DNA of 43,212 bases from a virus. The position numbers and the translations under genes were made by a program. The stretch lies in the IMG/VR virus record IMGVR_UViG_3300029448_000099, positions 1 through 43,212 of that record; one strand, written 5' to 3'. This document shows, one piece after another, positions 8,480 to 16,987 of the stretch; position 1 is the first letter of the stretch, and each line of letters begins with the position of its first letter. The notes under the pieces are model-generated. The model was not told where the DNA came from, made no database searches, and saw only the letters and a program-made list of their open reading frames with translations.

Positions 8480-8824
8480 ATGTCTTTTCGTTGGACACCA
8501 AAAGACCCAGATGAAAGTTTAGATTATAGTATAGATTGGTCACGTTTCCTTAATACAGCTACCATCTCTTCTGTTACATGGTCTGTTAAAACACCTGAAA
8601 TAAGTAAGACAACGTTAGCCGCAGGACAAACTCTAACAACTGCATCATCTAACGCTGTAACTGACAATATACAGAATATAGCTCAAACAAATACAGACAC
8701 TGTAGCCACTATAAATATAGCTGGTGGAGTGTTAAATCGTGAGTATATTTTTACTTGTAGCATAATTGATAGCACAGCAAGTCAAGCTGAAAGAACTGTA
8801 AAAATGCGAATAAGGGAAAATTAA
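8480..8824 (+). CDS. Fibre-tail adaptor-like small protein
   Basis: A 114-residue protein starting with WTPKDPDESLDYSIDWSRFL, the pattern of a small phage protein family that databases commonly name 'fiber-tail adaptor'. The rest is beta-rich, Thr/Ser/Ala-rich and ends in a basic KMRIREN. That is consistent with an Ig-like domain. AGGAGAATTAA precedes the ATG. Its stop codon overlaps the next ATG (TAATG), so translation is probably coupled to the tail adaptor gene. The name follows the family pattern; the role itself is inferred. Confidence 0.55.
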   Translation: MSFRWTPKDPDESLDYSIDWSRFLNTATISSVTWSVKTPEISKTTLAAGQTLTTASSNAVTDNIQNIAQTNTDTVATINIAGGVLNREYIFTCSIIDSTASQAERTVKMRIREN

Positions 8825-9552
8825 TGGCTTATAATTATTTAGAACTTGTCAACCAAGTAAATCGCAGATTAAATGAAGTAGAACTTACTTCAAGTAATTT
8901 TCCTACTGCTACAGGTTTTTATGCTCAAGCAAAAGATGCAATAAATGCATCTATACGTGACATAAACCAACATGAATTTAATTGGCCCTTTAATCACGTA
9001 GAACAAGAAGATATAGTATCTGCAAACGTTACAAGATACTCATTTCCTCAAGATGCAAAGTTAGTTAATTTTGATAGCTTTCGTATAAAAGCTGATACAA
9101 CTTTAGGAAATTCAACAATAAAACTAGGCAACATAGCGTATGAAGAATATCTTGAAAAATATGTAGACCAAGAATATAATACAGGTAGTAGAAAGGGTGT
9201 GCCTCAAAGAGTTGCACAAGGACCTGCTTTAGAATACTTACTTACTCCTCAACCTGATAAAGCCTATACAGTTGTATATGAGTATTATCGTTTTCCTGTA
9301 GATTTAATTTTGTTTGATGATGTTCCTGTTATTCCTGAAAGGTTTAAACATATTATTGTTGATGGTGCAATGCACTATGCTTACCTATTTCGTGGTAATT
9401 CACAAGATGCGATGGTAGCTAAACAAAAGTTTGATGAAGGCATAAAAAATATGCGTATTGTTTTAATCAATAGAACATACTACTTACGTTCTACAATGAT
9501 ATCACAAAATACAGGTGGTGGTGGTACAGGATTTTCTAGGTCTGTTATCTAA
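8824..9552 (+). CDS. Tail tubular protein A-like adaptor
   Basis: A 242-residue protein resembling T7 gp11-type adaptors that ring the portal and connect it to the tail. The N-terminal helix LELVNQVNRRLNEVEL is followed by paired helices (AKDAINASIRDINQ) and a central beta region with 'YEYYRFPVDLILFDDVPVIP'. A C-terminal helical hairpin (HIIVDGAMHYAYLF) completes it. This order is characteristic of podovirus adaptor proteins. It overlaps both neighbours by one base (TAATG), and the nozzle-like gene follows, which is the usual pairing. Confidence 0.78.
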   Translation: MAYNYLELVNQVNRRLNEVELTSSNFPTATGFYAQAKDAINASIRDINQHEFNWPFNHVEQEDIVSANVTRYSFPQDAKLVNFDSFRIKADTTLGNSTIKLGNIAYEEYLEKYVDQEYNTGSRKGVPQRVAQGPALEYLLTPQPDKAYTVVYEYYRFPVDLILFDDVPVIPERFKHIIVDGAMHYAYLFRGNSQDAMVAKQKFDEGIKNMRIVLINRTYYLRSTMISQNTGGGGTGFSRSVI

Positions 9553-11078
9553 TGGCAGACGCATTGCAAACCCACTCATTTGAATTTAAAGGTGGCTTGA
9601 TAACAAACCTTTCTCCCTATCAGCAAGGATTTCAAGCACCCGGTTCAGCACGTATATTACGTAACTTTGAGCCTTCTATGTTTGGTGGATACAGAAGAGT
9701 AGAAGGGTATGACAAGTTTGATTCGGCTGTTGTGCCAAATACAGGTGTCATAAGAGGTATACACAGTTATAGTAGTCAAGTATATGCTGTGAGAGGTAAT
9801 GACTTATTTAGGTCTAGTGGTTCAGGATGGACACAAATAAGTGACAACGCAACATACAATAGTGCAGGTGTCACAATTGGTGGTGCAACTAAAGTAAGGT
9901 TTTTAAAGTATGATTTTGATGGTACAGAAAAACTTATGCTTGTTGACAGCACAGGTAAACCATATAGATTTAATGGAACTACGTTTGAACAATTAAGTTC
10001 TTTACCATCTGATGTATCAGGTTCAAGTTTTGTAGTAAACTTTAAAAATCATATATTCTTTGGTAATGGAAAAAAATTAATTTTTTCTGCACCTTATAAA
10101 GATAATGATGTTAGCATTGCTAATGGTGGTGGTGTAATTAATATAGCAGATACAATTACAGGTTTAATTGTATTTCGTGACCAACTAATAATATTTAGCG
10201 AAAATAGCATAAATATACTTAATGGTAATAGTGTAGCAGACTTTCAATTAAAACCTGTTTCTCGTGATTTAGGTTGTGTCGCAGAAGATACGATACAAGA
10301 AATAGGTGGAGATATTATATTCTTAGGACCTGATGGACTTCGTTTATTTTCAGCCACTGAGAAGATAGGTGACTTTAATCTTGCAACTGTATCAAAAACA
10401 ATACAGGCTGAAATCTTAGATTTAGTAAATAGTAGTCCTAATGGTTTTAGTAGCACAATTATTCGTGAGAAAAGTCAGTATAGAATATTTGGATATAATT
10501 CAGGATTCACAAATGATGCGGCTAAAGGAATTGCTGCAACTCAATTAGAAGAAGGAATATCTTTTAATGACTTACGTGGTTTTAATGCCTTTGTAACATT
10601 TAGTGAATATCTTGGTCGTACTGAAACTATATACTTTGCTGCCGCTGATGGGTATGTATACAGAATGGAACAGGGAAATACCTTAGATGGAAGAAACATA
10701 CCTGCAACATTTGCTACACCTTTTATACCTCTAGGAGACCCAAAGGTTCGTAAAACAATACATAAGAGTACAACGTATTTAGATGTTAACGGTCAGTTTG
10801 GACTTAAAAAATCACTTAAATTTGATTTTGACCAAATAAACTCCATTCAACCTAATGTAATAGAGTTTTCAAGTGATGCTTCAGGTAACTTTACATACGG
10901 TTCAGGAACTTTTGGAACATCTACATTTGGTGGTAAACAACAAACATACTATGAAATGCAGACAATAGGTTCAGGTTTTTCTGCATCACTTCTATACGAA
11001 ACTAACGAAGAAAATGTAAGTACTACATTTACCATAGACGCTGCTACCCTGCAGTATATTACTAACGCTAGGAGATAA
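9552..11078 (+). CDS. Tail nozzle / tail tubular protein B-like protein
   Basis: A 508-residue protein directly after the tail adaptor, at the place of the T7 gp12 or P22 gp10 type nozzle that forms the distal tail tube. The N-terminus (FKGGLITNLSPYQQGFQAPG, then 'LRNFEPSMFGGYRRVEGYDKF') is typical of this group, in which the phage replaces cellular sequence signatures with a beta-propeller body. Multiple strands spaced along the chain, with repeated 'G..V.FLKYDFDGTEKLMLVDSTGKPYRF' and 'IIFLGPDGLRLFSATEKIGDF' segments, support a propeller. No enzyme motif is seen. Confidence 0.75.
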   Translation: MADALQTHSFEFKGGLITNLSPYQQGFQAPGSARILRNFEPSMFGGYRRVEGYDKFDSAVVPNTGVIRGIHSYSSQVYAVRGNDLFRSSGSGWTQISDNATYNSAGVTIGGATKVRFLKYDFDGTEKLMLVDSTGKPYRFNGTTFEQLSSLPSDVSGSSFVVNFKNHIFFGNGKKLIFSAPYKDNDVSIANGGGVINIADTITGLIVFRDQLIIFSENSINILNGNSVADFQLKPVSRDLGCVAEDTIQEIGGDIIFLGPDGLRLFSATEKIGDFNLATVSKTIQAEILDLVNSSPNGFSSTIIREKSQYRIFGYNSGFTNDAAKGIAATQLEEGISFNDLRGFNAFVTFSEYLGRTETIYFAAADGYVYRMEQGNTLDGRNIPATFATPFIPLGDPKVRKTIHKSTTYLDVNGQFGLKKSLKFDFDQINSIQPNVIEFSSDASGNFTYGSGTFGTSTFGGKQQTYYEMQTIGSGFSASLLYETNEENVSTTFTIDAATLQYITNARR

Positions 11079-11082
11079 AAAA

Positions 11083-12990
11083 ATGGGAACAGGATATACT
11101 CGTAACGATGCATCAAACAATATAGCTGATGGTAACGTTATTAACGCATCAGACCTTGATGGTGAGTTTGACGCAGTTCAATCTGCCTTCAATGGTAGTA
11201 GTGGACACTCACATGATGGAACAACAGGCGAAGGACCACTAATTGCCGCAGGAGGTATAGCAAGTAATGCTGTGACAACTGCAAAAATATTAGATGCCAA
11301 CGTCACTACAGCTAAAATAGCAGATGCTAATATTACTGTAGCTAAGATGGCTGACAACTCTATAAACAGCGACCAATATGTAGATGGTTCAATTGATAGG
11401 GAACACTTAGCCGCTGACATTGTTGATGGTACAAAGATAGCTGATGACTCAATTAATTCAGAACATTATGTAGATGGGTCAATTGATACTGCTCATATTG
11501 CAGATGCACAGGTTACGTTAGCGAAGATAGCAGACCAAGGTGCAAATTCAGTATTAGTTAGAGATGCTAATAGTTCAGGTGTTGTTTCTGCAAAAGCAGT
11601 TGGAGACACACAATTACTTATAGGTGATGGAACAGGTTTTACAGCGGCGGCATTATCAGGCGATGTAACAATGGCAAATACTGGAGCAGTTACAATTGGT
11701 GCTCAAAAAGTCTTAAACTCTATGTTAGCAGACGATGCAGTAGGAGCAGATGAATTAGCTGCTAATGCTGTGGTAACTGCTTCTATTGTAGATGCAAATG
11801 TCACAACTGCCAAAATAGCAGATGCAAATGTTACAACTGCAAAAATAGCAGGTGATGCTATCACAGGAGCTAAGATTGCAGATGATGCAGTTGCTTCCGA
11901 ACATATAGCCGATAATGCTGTGGCTTTAACAACACAGACAACAGGTAACTATGTAGCAACAATTACTGCAGGAACAGGTATATCAGGCTCATCGTCTAGT
12001 GAAGGTGGTACACCTACGATTGCTCTTGCCGCAGCAGGTGCAGGTGCAGCTACTTATGGCTCAACAGATGATGGAACAAAGATAGATACAATCACCTTAA
12101 ATGCTTATGGACAAGTTACAGCAGTAGCTACTGGTGCTACGATGGATACGTGGATTCTTGAAGATGGTGATGGTACAGAAGTTGCAATTACAAATGATAA
12201 GGAAGTAAAGTTTGTTGAAGGTGGTGGTATTGACATTAACTGGACTGATACAGATAACGGTACTGATGGTGACCCTTACGACTTAACATTTACAATAAAC
12301 ACGGATGTTACTGCAGGTAATGGATTAACAGGTGGTGGTACATTAAGTTCATCAAGAACACTTGCTGTAGGTGCAGGAACAGGTATTGATGTTGCGGCTG
12401 ATGCTATCTCTGTCGATGTGTCAGATTTTATGACTAATGGTAGTAATAATAGAGTTGTAACAGCAACAGGTGCAGATGCTATGAATGCAGAAGCTAATAT
12501 GACTTTTGATGGTTCAACTCTAAACGTTAGTGGTGCAGTGTATGCAACTGGTAATATAGGTCTAGATTCAACAGACTACATTTCATTCAGTAATAACAGC
12601 CATATGAATATTCATATAAACAACAGTAATGAATTTAGATTTGAATCAGATGGTGACTTTCATGCAGATGGTGACGTAATTGCTTATTCAACAACTGTAT
12701 CAGATGAAAGACTTAAAACAGACATTGAAAAGATTGAAAATGCTACAGACAAGATAAGTCAACTTAATGGTTATACATTTACATACAAAGCAGATGGTGT
12801 AAAATCAGCAGGTGTTATTGCACAAGAAGTAGAAAAGGTTCTACCAAGTGCAGTAAGTGAGAAAGTATTGCCATTGAAGACAGACGATGGTGTAGCATAT
12901 AAGACAGTTCAGTATGACCAAATCATAGGTCTGCTAATTGAGTCAATCAAAGAACTTAAGCAAGAAATAAATGAATTAAAAGGAGTTTAG
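11083..12990 (+). CDS. Tail fibre with C-terminal S74 intramolecular chaperone
   Basis: A 635-residue receptor-binding fibre. The N-terminus (VINASDLDGEFDAVQSAFN, then GHSHDGTTGEG) is the usual virion-attachment segment. Residues about 65-290 are made of imperfect repeats of TTAKIADAN and of NSEHYVDGSID, consistent with a long trimeric fibrous shaft. A beta-rich region follows. The last 100 residues form an endosialidase-type intramolecular chaperone of the Peptidase S74 family. Its signature SDERLK starts at Ser540-Asp541, and it ends in GVIAQEVEKVLPSAV and a helical tail. In this family the trimeric chaperone cleaves itself off just before the serine after folding the fibre. The gene starts after GGAGATAAAAAA. 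Confidence 0.82.
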   Translation: MGTGYTRNDASNNIADGNVINASDLDGEFDAVQSAFNGSSGHSHDGTTGEGPLIAAGGIASNAVTTAKILDANVTTAKIADANITVAKMADNSINSDQYVDGSIDREHLAADIVDGTKIADDSINSEHYVDGSIDTAHIADAQVTLAKIADQGANSVLVRDANSSGVVSAKAVGDTQLLIGDGTGFTAAALSGDVTMANTGAVTIGAQKVLNSMLADDAVGADELAANAVVTASIVDANVTTAKIADANVTTAKIAGDAITGAKIADDAVASEHIADNAVALTTQTTGNYVATITAGTGISGSSSSEGGTPTIALAAAGAGAATYGSTDDGTKIDTITLNAYGQVTAVATGATMDTWILEDGDGTEVAITNDKEVKFVEGGGIDINWTDTDNGTDGDPYDLTFTINTDVTAGNGLTGGGTLSSSRTLAVGAGTGIDVAADAISVDVSDFMTNGSNNRVVTATGADAMNAEANMTFDGSTLNVSGAVYATGNIGLDSTDYISFSNNSHMNIHINNSNEFRFESDGDFHADGDVIAYSTTVSDERLKTDIEKIENATDKISQLNGYTFTYKADGVKSAGVIAQEVEKVLPSAVSEKVLPLKTDDGVAYKTVQYDQIIGLLIESIKELKQEINELKGV

Positions 12991-12993
12991 TAA

Positions 12994-13827
12994 ATGCCAC
13001 TTCCTAGTTCTGGTCAAATTAGTTTAGCGAACATTGCATCTGAGTTTGGTGGGTCTGCTCCCCATGCTCTATCTGAGTATTATAGCAAGCATAATGCTCC
13101 AGCTTCAGGTGAGATACAGATAGCAGCTGATTTTTATGGTGCTGATAATACTCCCCCATCTCCTCAAACATTCAGTGGTGCTGGTACAAGTACTCTAACT
13201 ATCGCAGATAATGTTCTGGCTATTGGTGTTCAAGTCGTTGGTGCAGGAGGCGGAGGCGGTGGTGCTGGTGGTCAAGGTAATGGAGGCTCTGGTGGTGGAG
13301 GTGCTGGTGGTAACATCATTGCTTACTTCAATGTTAGTGCTGGACAAACTGTAACAGCAACTCGTGGGTCAGGTGGTTCTGGAGGAATGTTAATTCCAAA
13401 TCCAAATAGAAGTGGACCTGGATCAAGTGGTCAAAGTAGTTCGGTTACAGTTGGTAGTACAACTATAGCTACTGGTAATGGTGGAGGTGGTGGAAAAACT
13501 TCTCAAGGGTCACCTGCAGGTGGTGGAGGTGCTGGTGGAGGCACAAGTAATAATGGAAGTGCTTACAATGTAACTGCAAACACTGGTAATGCTGGTGCTA
13601 ATGGTCAAGCATTTTTTGGGTTTAATGGTGGTGCTGGTGGTTCATCTCCAGTAGGGTCAGGAGGATCAGCAGGCAACAATGCGACAGGTGGTAGTGGAGG
13701 AATTGGTGCTGGTGGTGGTGGTTCTGGTTCTAACATGGGTATCAGAAGTGGTGCTGGTGGTGGTGGAGGATACGTAAAAGTTACCTTTTACACTTCACAA
13801 AATCCAACACCTGACCTAAGTTTTTAG
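12994..13827 (+). CDS. Glycine-rich tail adhesin-like protein
   Basis: A 277-residue protein just behind the tail fibre. The N-terminal 45 residues (SSGQISLANIASEFGGSAPH, then 'LSEYY') form a module common at the start of marine phage tail proteins. From about residue 80 to the end the chain is extremely rich in glycine, with runs such as GAGGGGGGAGG, GGGGAGG and GGSGGIGAGGGGSG separated by short beta strands. This resembles distal fibre adhesins in which polyglycine II helices form a sandwich (as in T-even-like gp38). A receptor-binding tip is therefore a good guess. AAAAGGAG precedes the ATG. The dioxygenase cassette begins 400 bases later. Confidence 0.6.
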   Translation: MPLPSSGQISLANIASEFGGSAPHALSEYYSKHNAPASGEIQIAADFYGADNTPPSPQTFSGAGTSTLTIADNVLAIGVQVVGAGGGGGGAGGQGNGGSGGGGAGGNIIAYFNVSAGQTVTATRGSGGSGGMLIPNPNRSGPGSSGQSSSVTVGSTTIATGNGGGGGKTSQGSPAGGGGAGGGTSNNGSAYNVTANTGNAGANGQAFFGFNGGAGGSSPVGSGGSAGNNATGGSGGIGAGGGGSGSNMGIRSGAGGGGGYVKVTFYTSQNPTPDLSF

Positions 13828-13857
13828 GTAAAATAGAAACTAGAGGAGTTTTTCAAA

Positions 13858-14151
13858 ATGGCAGATTTTGTTTTACAAGAAATTCATAGAAATAAGTTGG
13901 TCAATGATGCTGATTTTAGGCAACAATGTTATACAGGTATGCAAATGTATGCTTCAGCAGTGCAAGAAATAATAAGTGGTAGTTCCATAACTATTCCTCA
14001 ATCAGACCTTGACAATCTTTCCAATGATTTCAAGCGTGAAATTGTTAATAATCATGTGTCTTATTTATCAGAAATGGTTAATCAAGATTTTTGGACAAGT
14101 GAAGATATGACAGCAGTAAATAATGCGATTACAAATGGTAATGCTTATTAA
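13858..14151 (+). CDS. Hypothetical protein at the end of the tail operon
   Basis: A 97-residue protein with a good GAGGAG site 10 bases before its ATG. It is soluble, helical and mildly acidic, with no cysteine cluster or recognisable domain. It closes the tail-fibre gene series and is followed by a new promoter. It may be a fibre assembly or attachment factor, but nothing in the sequence shows this. Confidence 0.5.
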   Translation: MADFVLQEIHRNKLVNDADFRQQCYTGMQMYASAVQEIISGSSITIPQSDLDNLSNDFKREIVNNHVSYLSEMVNQDFWTSEDMTAVNNAITNGNAY

Positions 14152-14167
14152 AAACCTATTTTATGTG

Positions 14168-14196
14168 TTGACTTTCAGATATAAAAATGTTATAAT
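14168..14196 (+). promoter_or_regulatory. Near-consensus sigma-70 promoter of the dioxygenase cassette
   Basis: TTGACT (14168-14173), a 17-base spacer, then a perfect TATAAT (14191-14196) with an upstream TGT giving an extended -10. It sits in the only gap between the tail genes and the first dioxygenase gene, and its start site would lie about 20 bases before that gene's AAGGGAG site. This is the best promoter I can find in the window and suggests that the cassette is transcribed independently by host RNA polymerase. Confidence 0.75.
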
Positions 14197-14225
14197 CTTA
14201 TGATATTTTATAAAGGGAGAAAACT

Positions 14226-14822
14226 ATGGACAATGTTCCTACAACAGGGGATTCAGTTTGGTTTGGTACATTAATTAGAGAACTACAATTAAACATCAAT
14301 ACAAATAATTTACTTAGATTTGTTTACAATGAACAAAAGAAATTACCACATTCAAATTTGGGAACAGTTGCAAACGGTTGGCAAAGTCCTAATTTAAAAG
14401 ATGATGTAGTTTTTAAACCTTTAACAAATGAAATTTTTAAAAATTTAAATGGTCTGAGTGATTTATTTTTAATTAGAAAAGATAAAAAACTTGTAATCAG
14501 TGCTATGTGGGCAAATATTAACCCATCAGGAGGTTCAAACATACCACACACACACCCTAATTCAATATTGTCTGGAGTTTTTTATTTAAAATGTAATGAT
14601 AAATCTGGAAATATATGTTTTACACACCCTGCTATGAATCACAATTATCATTTTGATACATTTTCTGTATCAAACTATAATAATATAAATGCAGGTTCTA
14701 GACAAATTAAACCAAATGTAGGTAAAATGTTAATATTTCCATCATATCAATATCATTATGTACAAACTAATTTGTCAAATGAAGACCGAGTTACTTTAGC
14801 ATTTAACACATGTCTTATATAA
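14226..14822 (+). CDS. Fe(II)/2-oxoglutarate dioxygenase, TIGR02466-like
   Basis: A 198-residue putative dioxygenase and first gene of a four-gene oxygenase cassette. It matches the pattern of the TIGR02466 / 2OG-FeII_Oxy_5 group. 'SAMWANINPSGGSNIPHTHP' places candidate iron ligands at H108/H110. The strand 'SGVFYLKC' follows, then 'GKMLIFPSYQYHYV' with the distal ligand H177, and finally 'DRVTLAFN' with R188 for the 2-oxoglutarate carboxylate. Length fits the family. These enzymes hydroxylate or otherwise oxidise a substrate using O2 and 2-oxoglutarate; the substrate is unknown. It is the only cassette gene with a normal Shine-Dalgarno site (AAGGGAG). Coding sequence is very AT-rich, about 20% G+C in parts. 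Confidence 0.75.
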   Translation: MDNVPTTGDSVWFGTLIRELQLNINTNNLLRFVYNEQKKLPHSNLGTVANGWQSPNLKDDVVFKPLTNEIFKNLNGLSDLFLIRKDKKLVISAMWANINPSGGSNIPHTHPNSILSGVFYLKCNDKSGNICFTHPAMNHNYHFDTFSVSNYNNINAGSRQIKPNVGKMLIFPSYQYHYVQTNLSNEDRVTLAFNTCLI

Positions 14823-14830
14823 ATTAAATT

Positions 14831-15478
14831 ATGAACACAGTATCACAAAATTGGAAAGTAAAAGTTGTAAAAAAAGGCAAAACACCACATGTTATTTTTG
14901 ATAATTGGTATACACCTAATGAAGAAAAAAACATTTGGAAAGAATTAGATTGGTATTCGTCTCAAGAAAGTATAGAAAGAGCAGAGAATACATTTGTTGC
15001 AACATATGATGATGGCATATCAAAGTCTAAAGCGTCTCGTTTTCACATTCAAAACTATTTTACAACAGAAGGGATGCAAAGAAGTCATGTTTTTAATTAT
15101 ATGTATAAACAAAGGTTAACTGAATTTCATAATATTGTAGGACAAATAAAACCTTATTGTAATAGTTTCTTTTCTACAAATGCTGATGGTACACTTATTT
15201 CATATTACGAAAACAATGAATATTATGATGCACATTGGGATGATTATGCATGGACTATGTGCATATGGTTTGTAAGAGAGCCAAGATTATTTGATGGTGG
15301 CGATTTTGACTTTCCAGATTCTAAACAAAAAATACAATTAAAACACAATAGGGCAGTGTTCTTTCCTTCTATGTTTGAACATAGGGTAACTCCAGTCAAA
15401 ATGAAAATAGAGACAAAAGAAATAGGATATGGTAGATACACAATAACACATTTTTATATTTCTGTGCCTAGAGGTTAA
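14831..15478 (+). CDS. Fe(II)/2-oxoglutarate dioxygenase, prolyl-hydroxylase-like
   Basis: A 215-residue putative dioxygenase with a clear double-stranded beta-helix signature. H135-W-D137 is the iron-binding HxD. FDGGDFDFPD follows, then 'AVFFPSMFEHRVTPV' gives the distal H184, and 'GRYTITHFYI' gives R202 as the 2-oxoglutarate anchor. This is the layout of the prolyl 4-hydroxylase alpha-like superfamily. It follows the first dioxygenase by 8 bases, in an AT-rich leader without any visible Shine-Dalgarno sequence. The sequence is not a recent duplicate of its neighbours. Substrate unknown; protein side chains are typical of this superfamily. Confidence 0.78.
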   Translation: MNTVSQNWKVKVVKKGKTPHVIFDNWYTPNEEKNIWKELDWYSSQESIERAENTFVATYDDGISKSKASRFHIQNYFTTEGMQRSHVFNYMYKQRLTEFHNIVGQIKPYCNSFFSTNADGTLISYYENNEYYDAHWDDYAWTMCIWFVREPRLFDGGDFDFPDSKQKIQLKHNRAVFFPSMFEHRVTPVKMKIETKEIGYGRYTITHFYISVPRG

Positions 15479-15490
15479 AAATTATAAACT

Positions 15491-16066
15491 GTGCAAAATG
15501 CAATACACACATATTGGGTTTTTAAAAATGCTATTAATAAAGAAACATGTCAAAAAATAATAGATTTAGGTAAAAATAAATGGGCACAAGCTAAAATACA
15601 AGTTAATTTGCAAAACAAAGGGCAACTTGATACAAAAGCTAGAACTTCAGATATAGCTTGGTCTAATGATGATTGGCTTTACAACGTTTGTTGGGATTAC
15701 CTTAATAATGCAAACAAAAACGCAAATTGGAATTTTGAAATTAGTGCTTGTGAACCTATGCAGATAACTAGATATAAAAAACATGGACACTACGATTTTC
15801 ATTTTGATGGTAATGGTTTCACTAGATTTAATTCGTCAGAAAATAAACTTTTACATGGAACAGTAAGAAAATTATCAATGACAATCGTACTTAATGAAGA
15901 TTATGAAGGTGGAGAGTTTGAATTTTTTGATGATATAAATTTAGTTAAAGAAAAAATAGGCACTGTTATTGTGTTTCCATCATATTTGGTACATAGGGTC
16001 AGACCAGTAACAAAAGGTATTAGATACTCATTAGTTTCATGGTTTGTTGGACAACCTTTTTTTTAA
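15491..16066 (+). CDS. Fe(II)/2-oxoglutarate dioxygenase, PKHD/P4Hc-like
   Basis: A 191-residue putative prolyl-hydroxylase-type dioxygenase. All expected residues are present: HFD with H104 and D106, 'EDYEGGEFEFFDD', then 'GTVIVFPSYLVHRVRPV' with H168, and GIRYSLVSWFVG with R178. This spacing is that of the P4Hc/PKHD hydroxylase family. The best start is a GTG at 15491; no ATG in frame gives a complete domain and no Shine-Dalgarno site is visible, which suggests weak or coupled translation. It lies 12 bases after the second dioxygenase gene. Confidence 0.78.
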   Translation: MQNAIHTYWVFKNAINKETCQKIIDLGKNKWAQAKIQVNLQNKGQLDTKARTSDIAWSNDDWLYNVCWDYLNNANKNANWNFEISACEPMQITRYKKHGHYDFHFDGNGFTRFNSSENKLLHGTVRKLSMTIVLNEDYEGGEFEFFDDINLVKEKIGTVIVFPSYLVHRVRPVTKGIRYSLVSWFVGQPFF

Positions 16067-16075
16067 ATATATAAT
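16048..16075 (+). promoter_or_regulatory. Possible internal promoter before the fourth dioxygenase
   Basis: TGGACA (16048-16053, one mismatch to the -35 consensus), a 16-base spacer and a perfect TATAAT (16070-16075) lie across the end of the third dioxygenase gene. A start near 16083 would give a very short leader to the next ATG at 16094. In such AT-rich DNA a chance match is possible. Confidence 0.35.
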
Positions 16076-16093
16076 ATAGGTTAGTTAAAAAGG

Positions 16094-16783
16094 ATGAAAA
16101 AAAATTATGCACAACAGTTACAAGAAAACAACTATGTTCTTGTAAAAAATTTTATAACAAAAGATATGGCTCAATATTTATATGATTATACTTTATTAAA
16201 AAGCAAAGCCATAAAGACAATGATTTTGCGAGGATTTTTGCCTTGGGATAATTTTCTAGGTAATTTTCATAACGTAGGAAGGGATGGACAAGCACAAGTA
16301 CCTGATAGTTTTGGTATGTATGGTGATTTTGCGATGGAAACATTATTAAATAATAGCACTAAAAAAATGGAACAAATAACTGGTTTAAGTTTATGTCCAA
16401 CTTCTTCTATGCAAAGAATTTATGAATATGGTCAAGAATTACTTAGACATAAAGATAGAGAAAGTTGTGAAATATCAGCTACAGTATGCCTAGGTTATGA
16501 CCATAGCAATGCACCTAATGGCTATGATTGGGGTTTGTACGTAGAAAAATCAGGTGAAGAAGGATTAGAAGGTAAACAAATATGTTTGGCTCAAGGTGAT
16601 GCAATTGTTTATCGTGGATATGATATTGAACACTGGAGAGAGCCATTCAAAGGGAATATACAATCGCAAGTTTTTTTATTTTATAACGATATAAATGGGA
16701 AATATGCTAAAAACAATAAGTATGACAGAAGACCTTTTTTGGGTCTACCAGCACAATTTATTAGAGAATCTCAGGAGACTTAG
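16094..16783 (+). CDS. Putative Fe(II)/2-oxoglutarate dioxygenase, divergent
   Basis: A 229-residue protein, fourth of the series and the most divergent. RIYEYGQELLRHKDRESCEI supplies an HxD at H119-K-D121. A middle block has 'ISATVCLGYD' and 'WGLYVEKSG'. 'CLAQGDAIVYRGYDIEHWRE' supplies the distal H180, and a Q-rich strand (IQSQVFLFYNDI) follows where the 2-oxoglutarate-binding residue would sit. I recall similar proteins in cyanophages. Its AAAAAGG site directly abuts the ATG, an unusually short spacing, so initiation may be leaderless-like or weak. Substrate unknown. Confidence 0.65.
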   Translation: MKKNYAQQLQENNYVLVKNFITKDMAQYLYDYTLLKSKAIKTMILRGFLPWDNFLGNFHNVGRDGQAQVPDSFGMYGDFAMETLLNNSTKKMEQITGLSLCPTSSMQRIYEYGQELLRHKDRESCEISATVCLGYDHSNAPNGYDWGLYVEKSGEEGLEGKQICLAQGDAIVYRGYDIEHWREPFKGNIQSQVFLFYNDINGKYAKNNKYDRRPFLGLPAQFIRESQET

Positions 16784-16978
16784 ATGAAACAACAAATGCA
16801 GCCTGAACTAAAAGTACAAATGGAACTAGATGCACATGAAAAAGAATGTGCCATTAGATATCAAGCAGTCAATGAAAAACTATCTGCTCTAGACAAAAGA
16901 ATGTGGCGAATAGAAGCTATGTCTATGGTGGGTACACTTGGGGTGGTAGCTTTGATTGTAGCAATAGTGATGAAGTAA
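16784..16978 (+). CDS. Small single-span membrane protein, holin-like (XhlA-type architecture)
   Basis: A 64-residue protein that starts directly after the stop codon of the fourth dioxygenase. The N-terminal 40 residues form a charged amphipathic helix (likely coiled coil, 'KECAIRYQAVNEKLSALDKRM'). The C-terminus is one strongly hydrophobic span (MVGTLGVVALIVAIVM) followed by a lysine. This architecture resembles XhlA-type holins and similar phage membrane proteins. It would act in the inner membrane at lysis. No endolysin gene is recognised next to it, so the role remains inferred. Confidence 0.5.
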   Translation: MKQQMQPELKVQMELDAHEKECAIRYQAVNEKLSALDKRMWRIEAMSMVGTLGVVALIVAIVMK

Positions 16979-16987
16979 GGATGAAGT

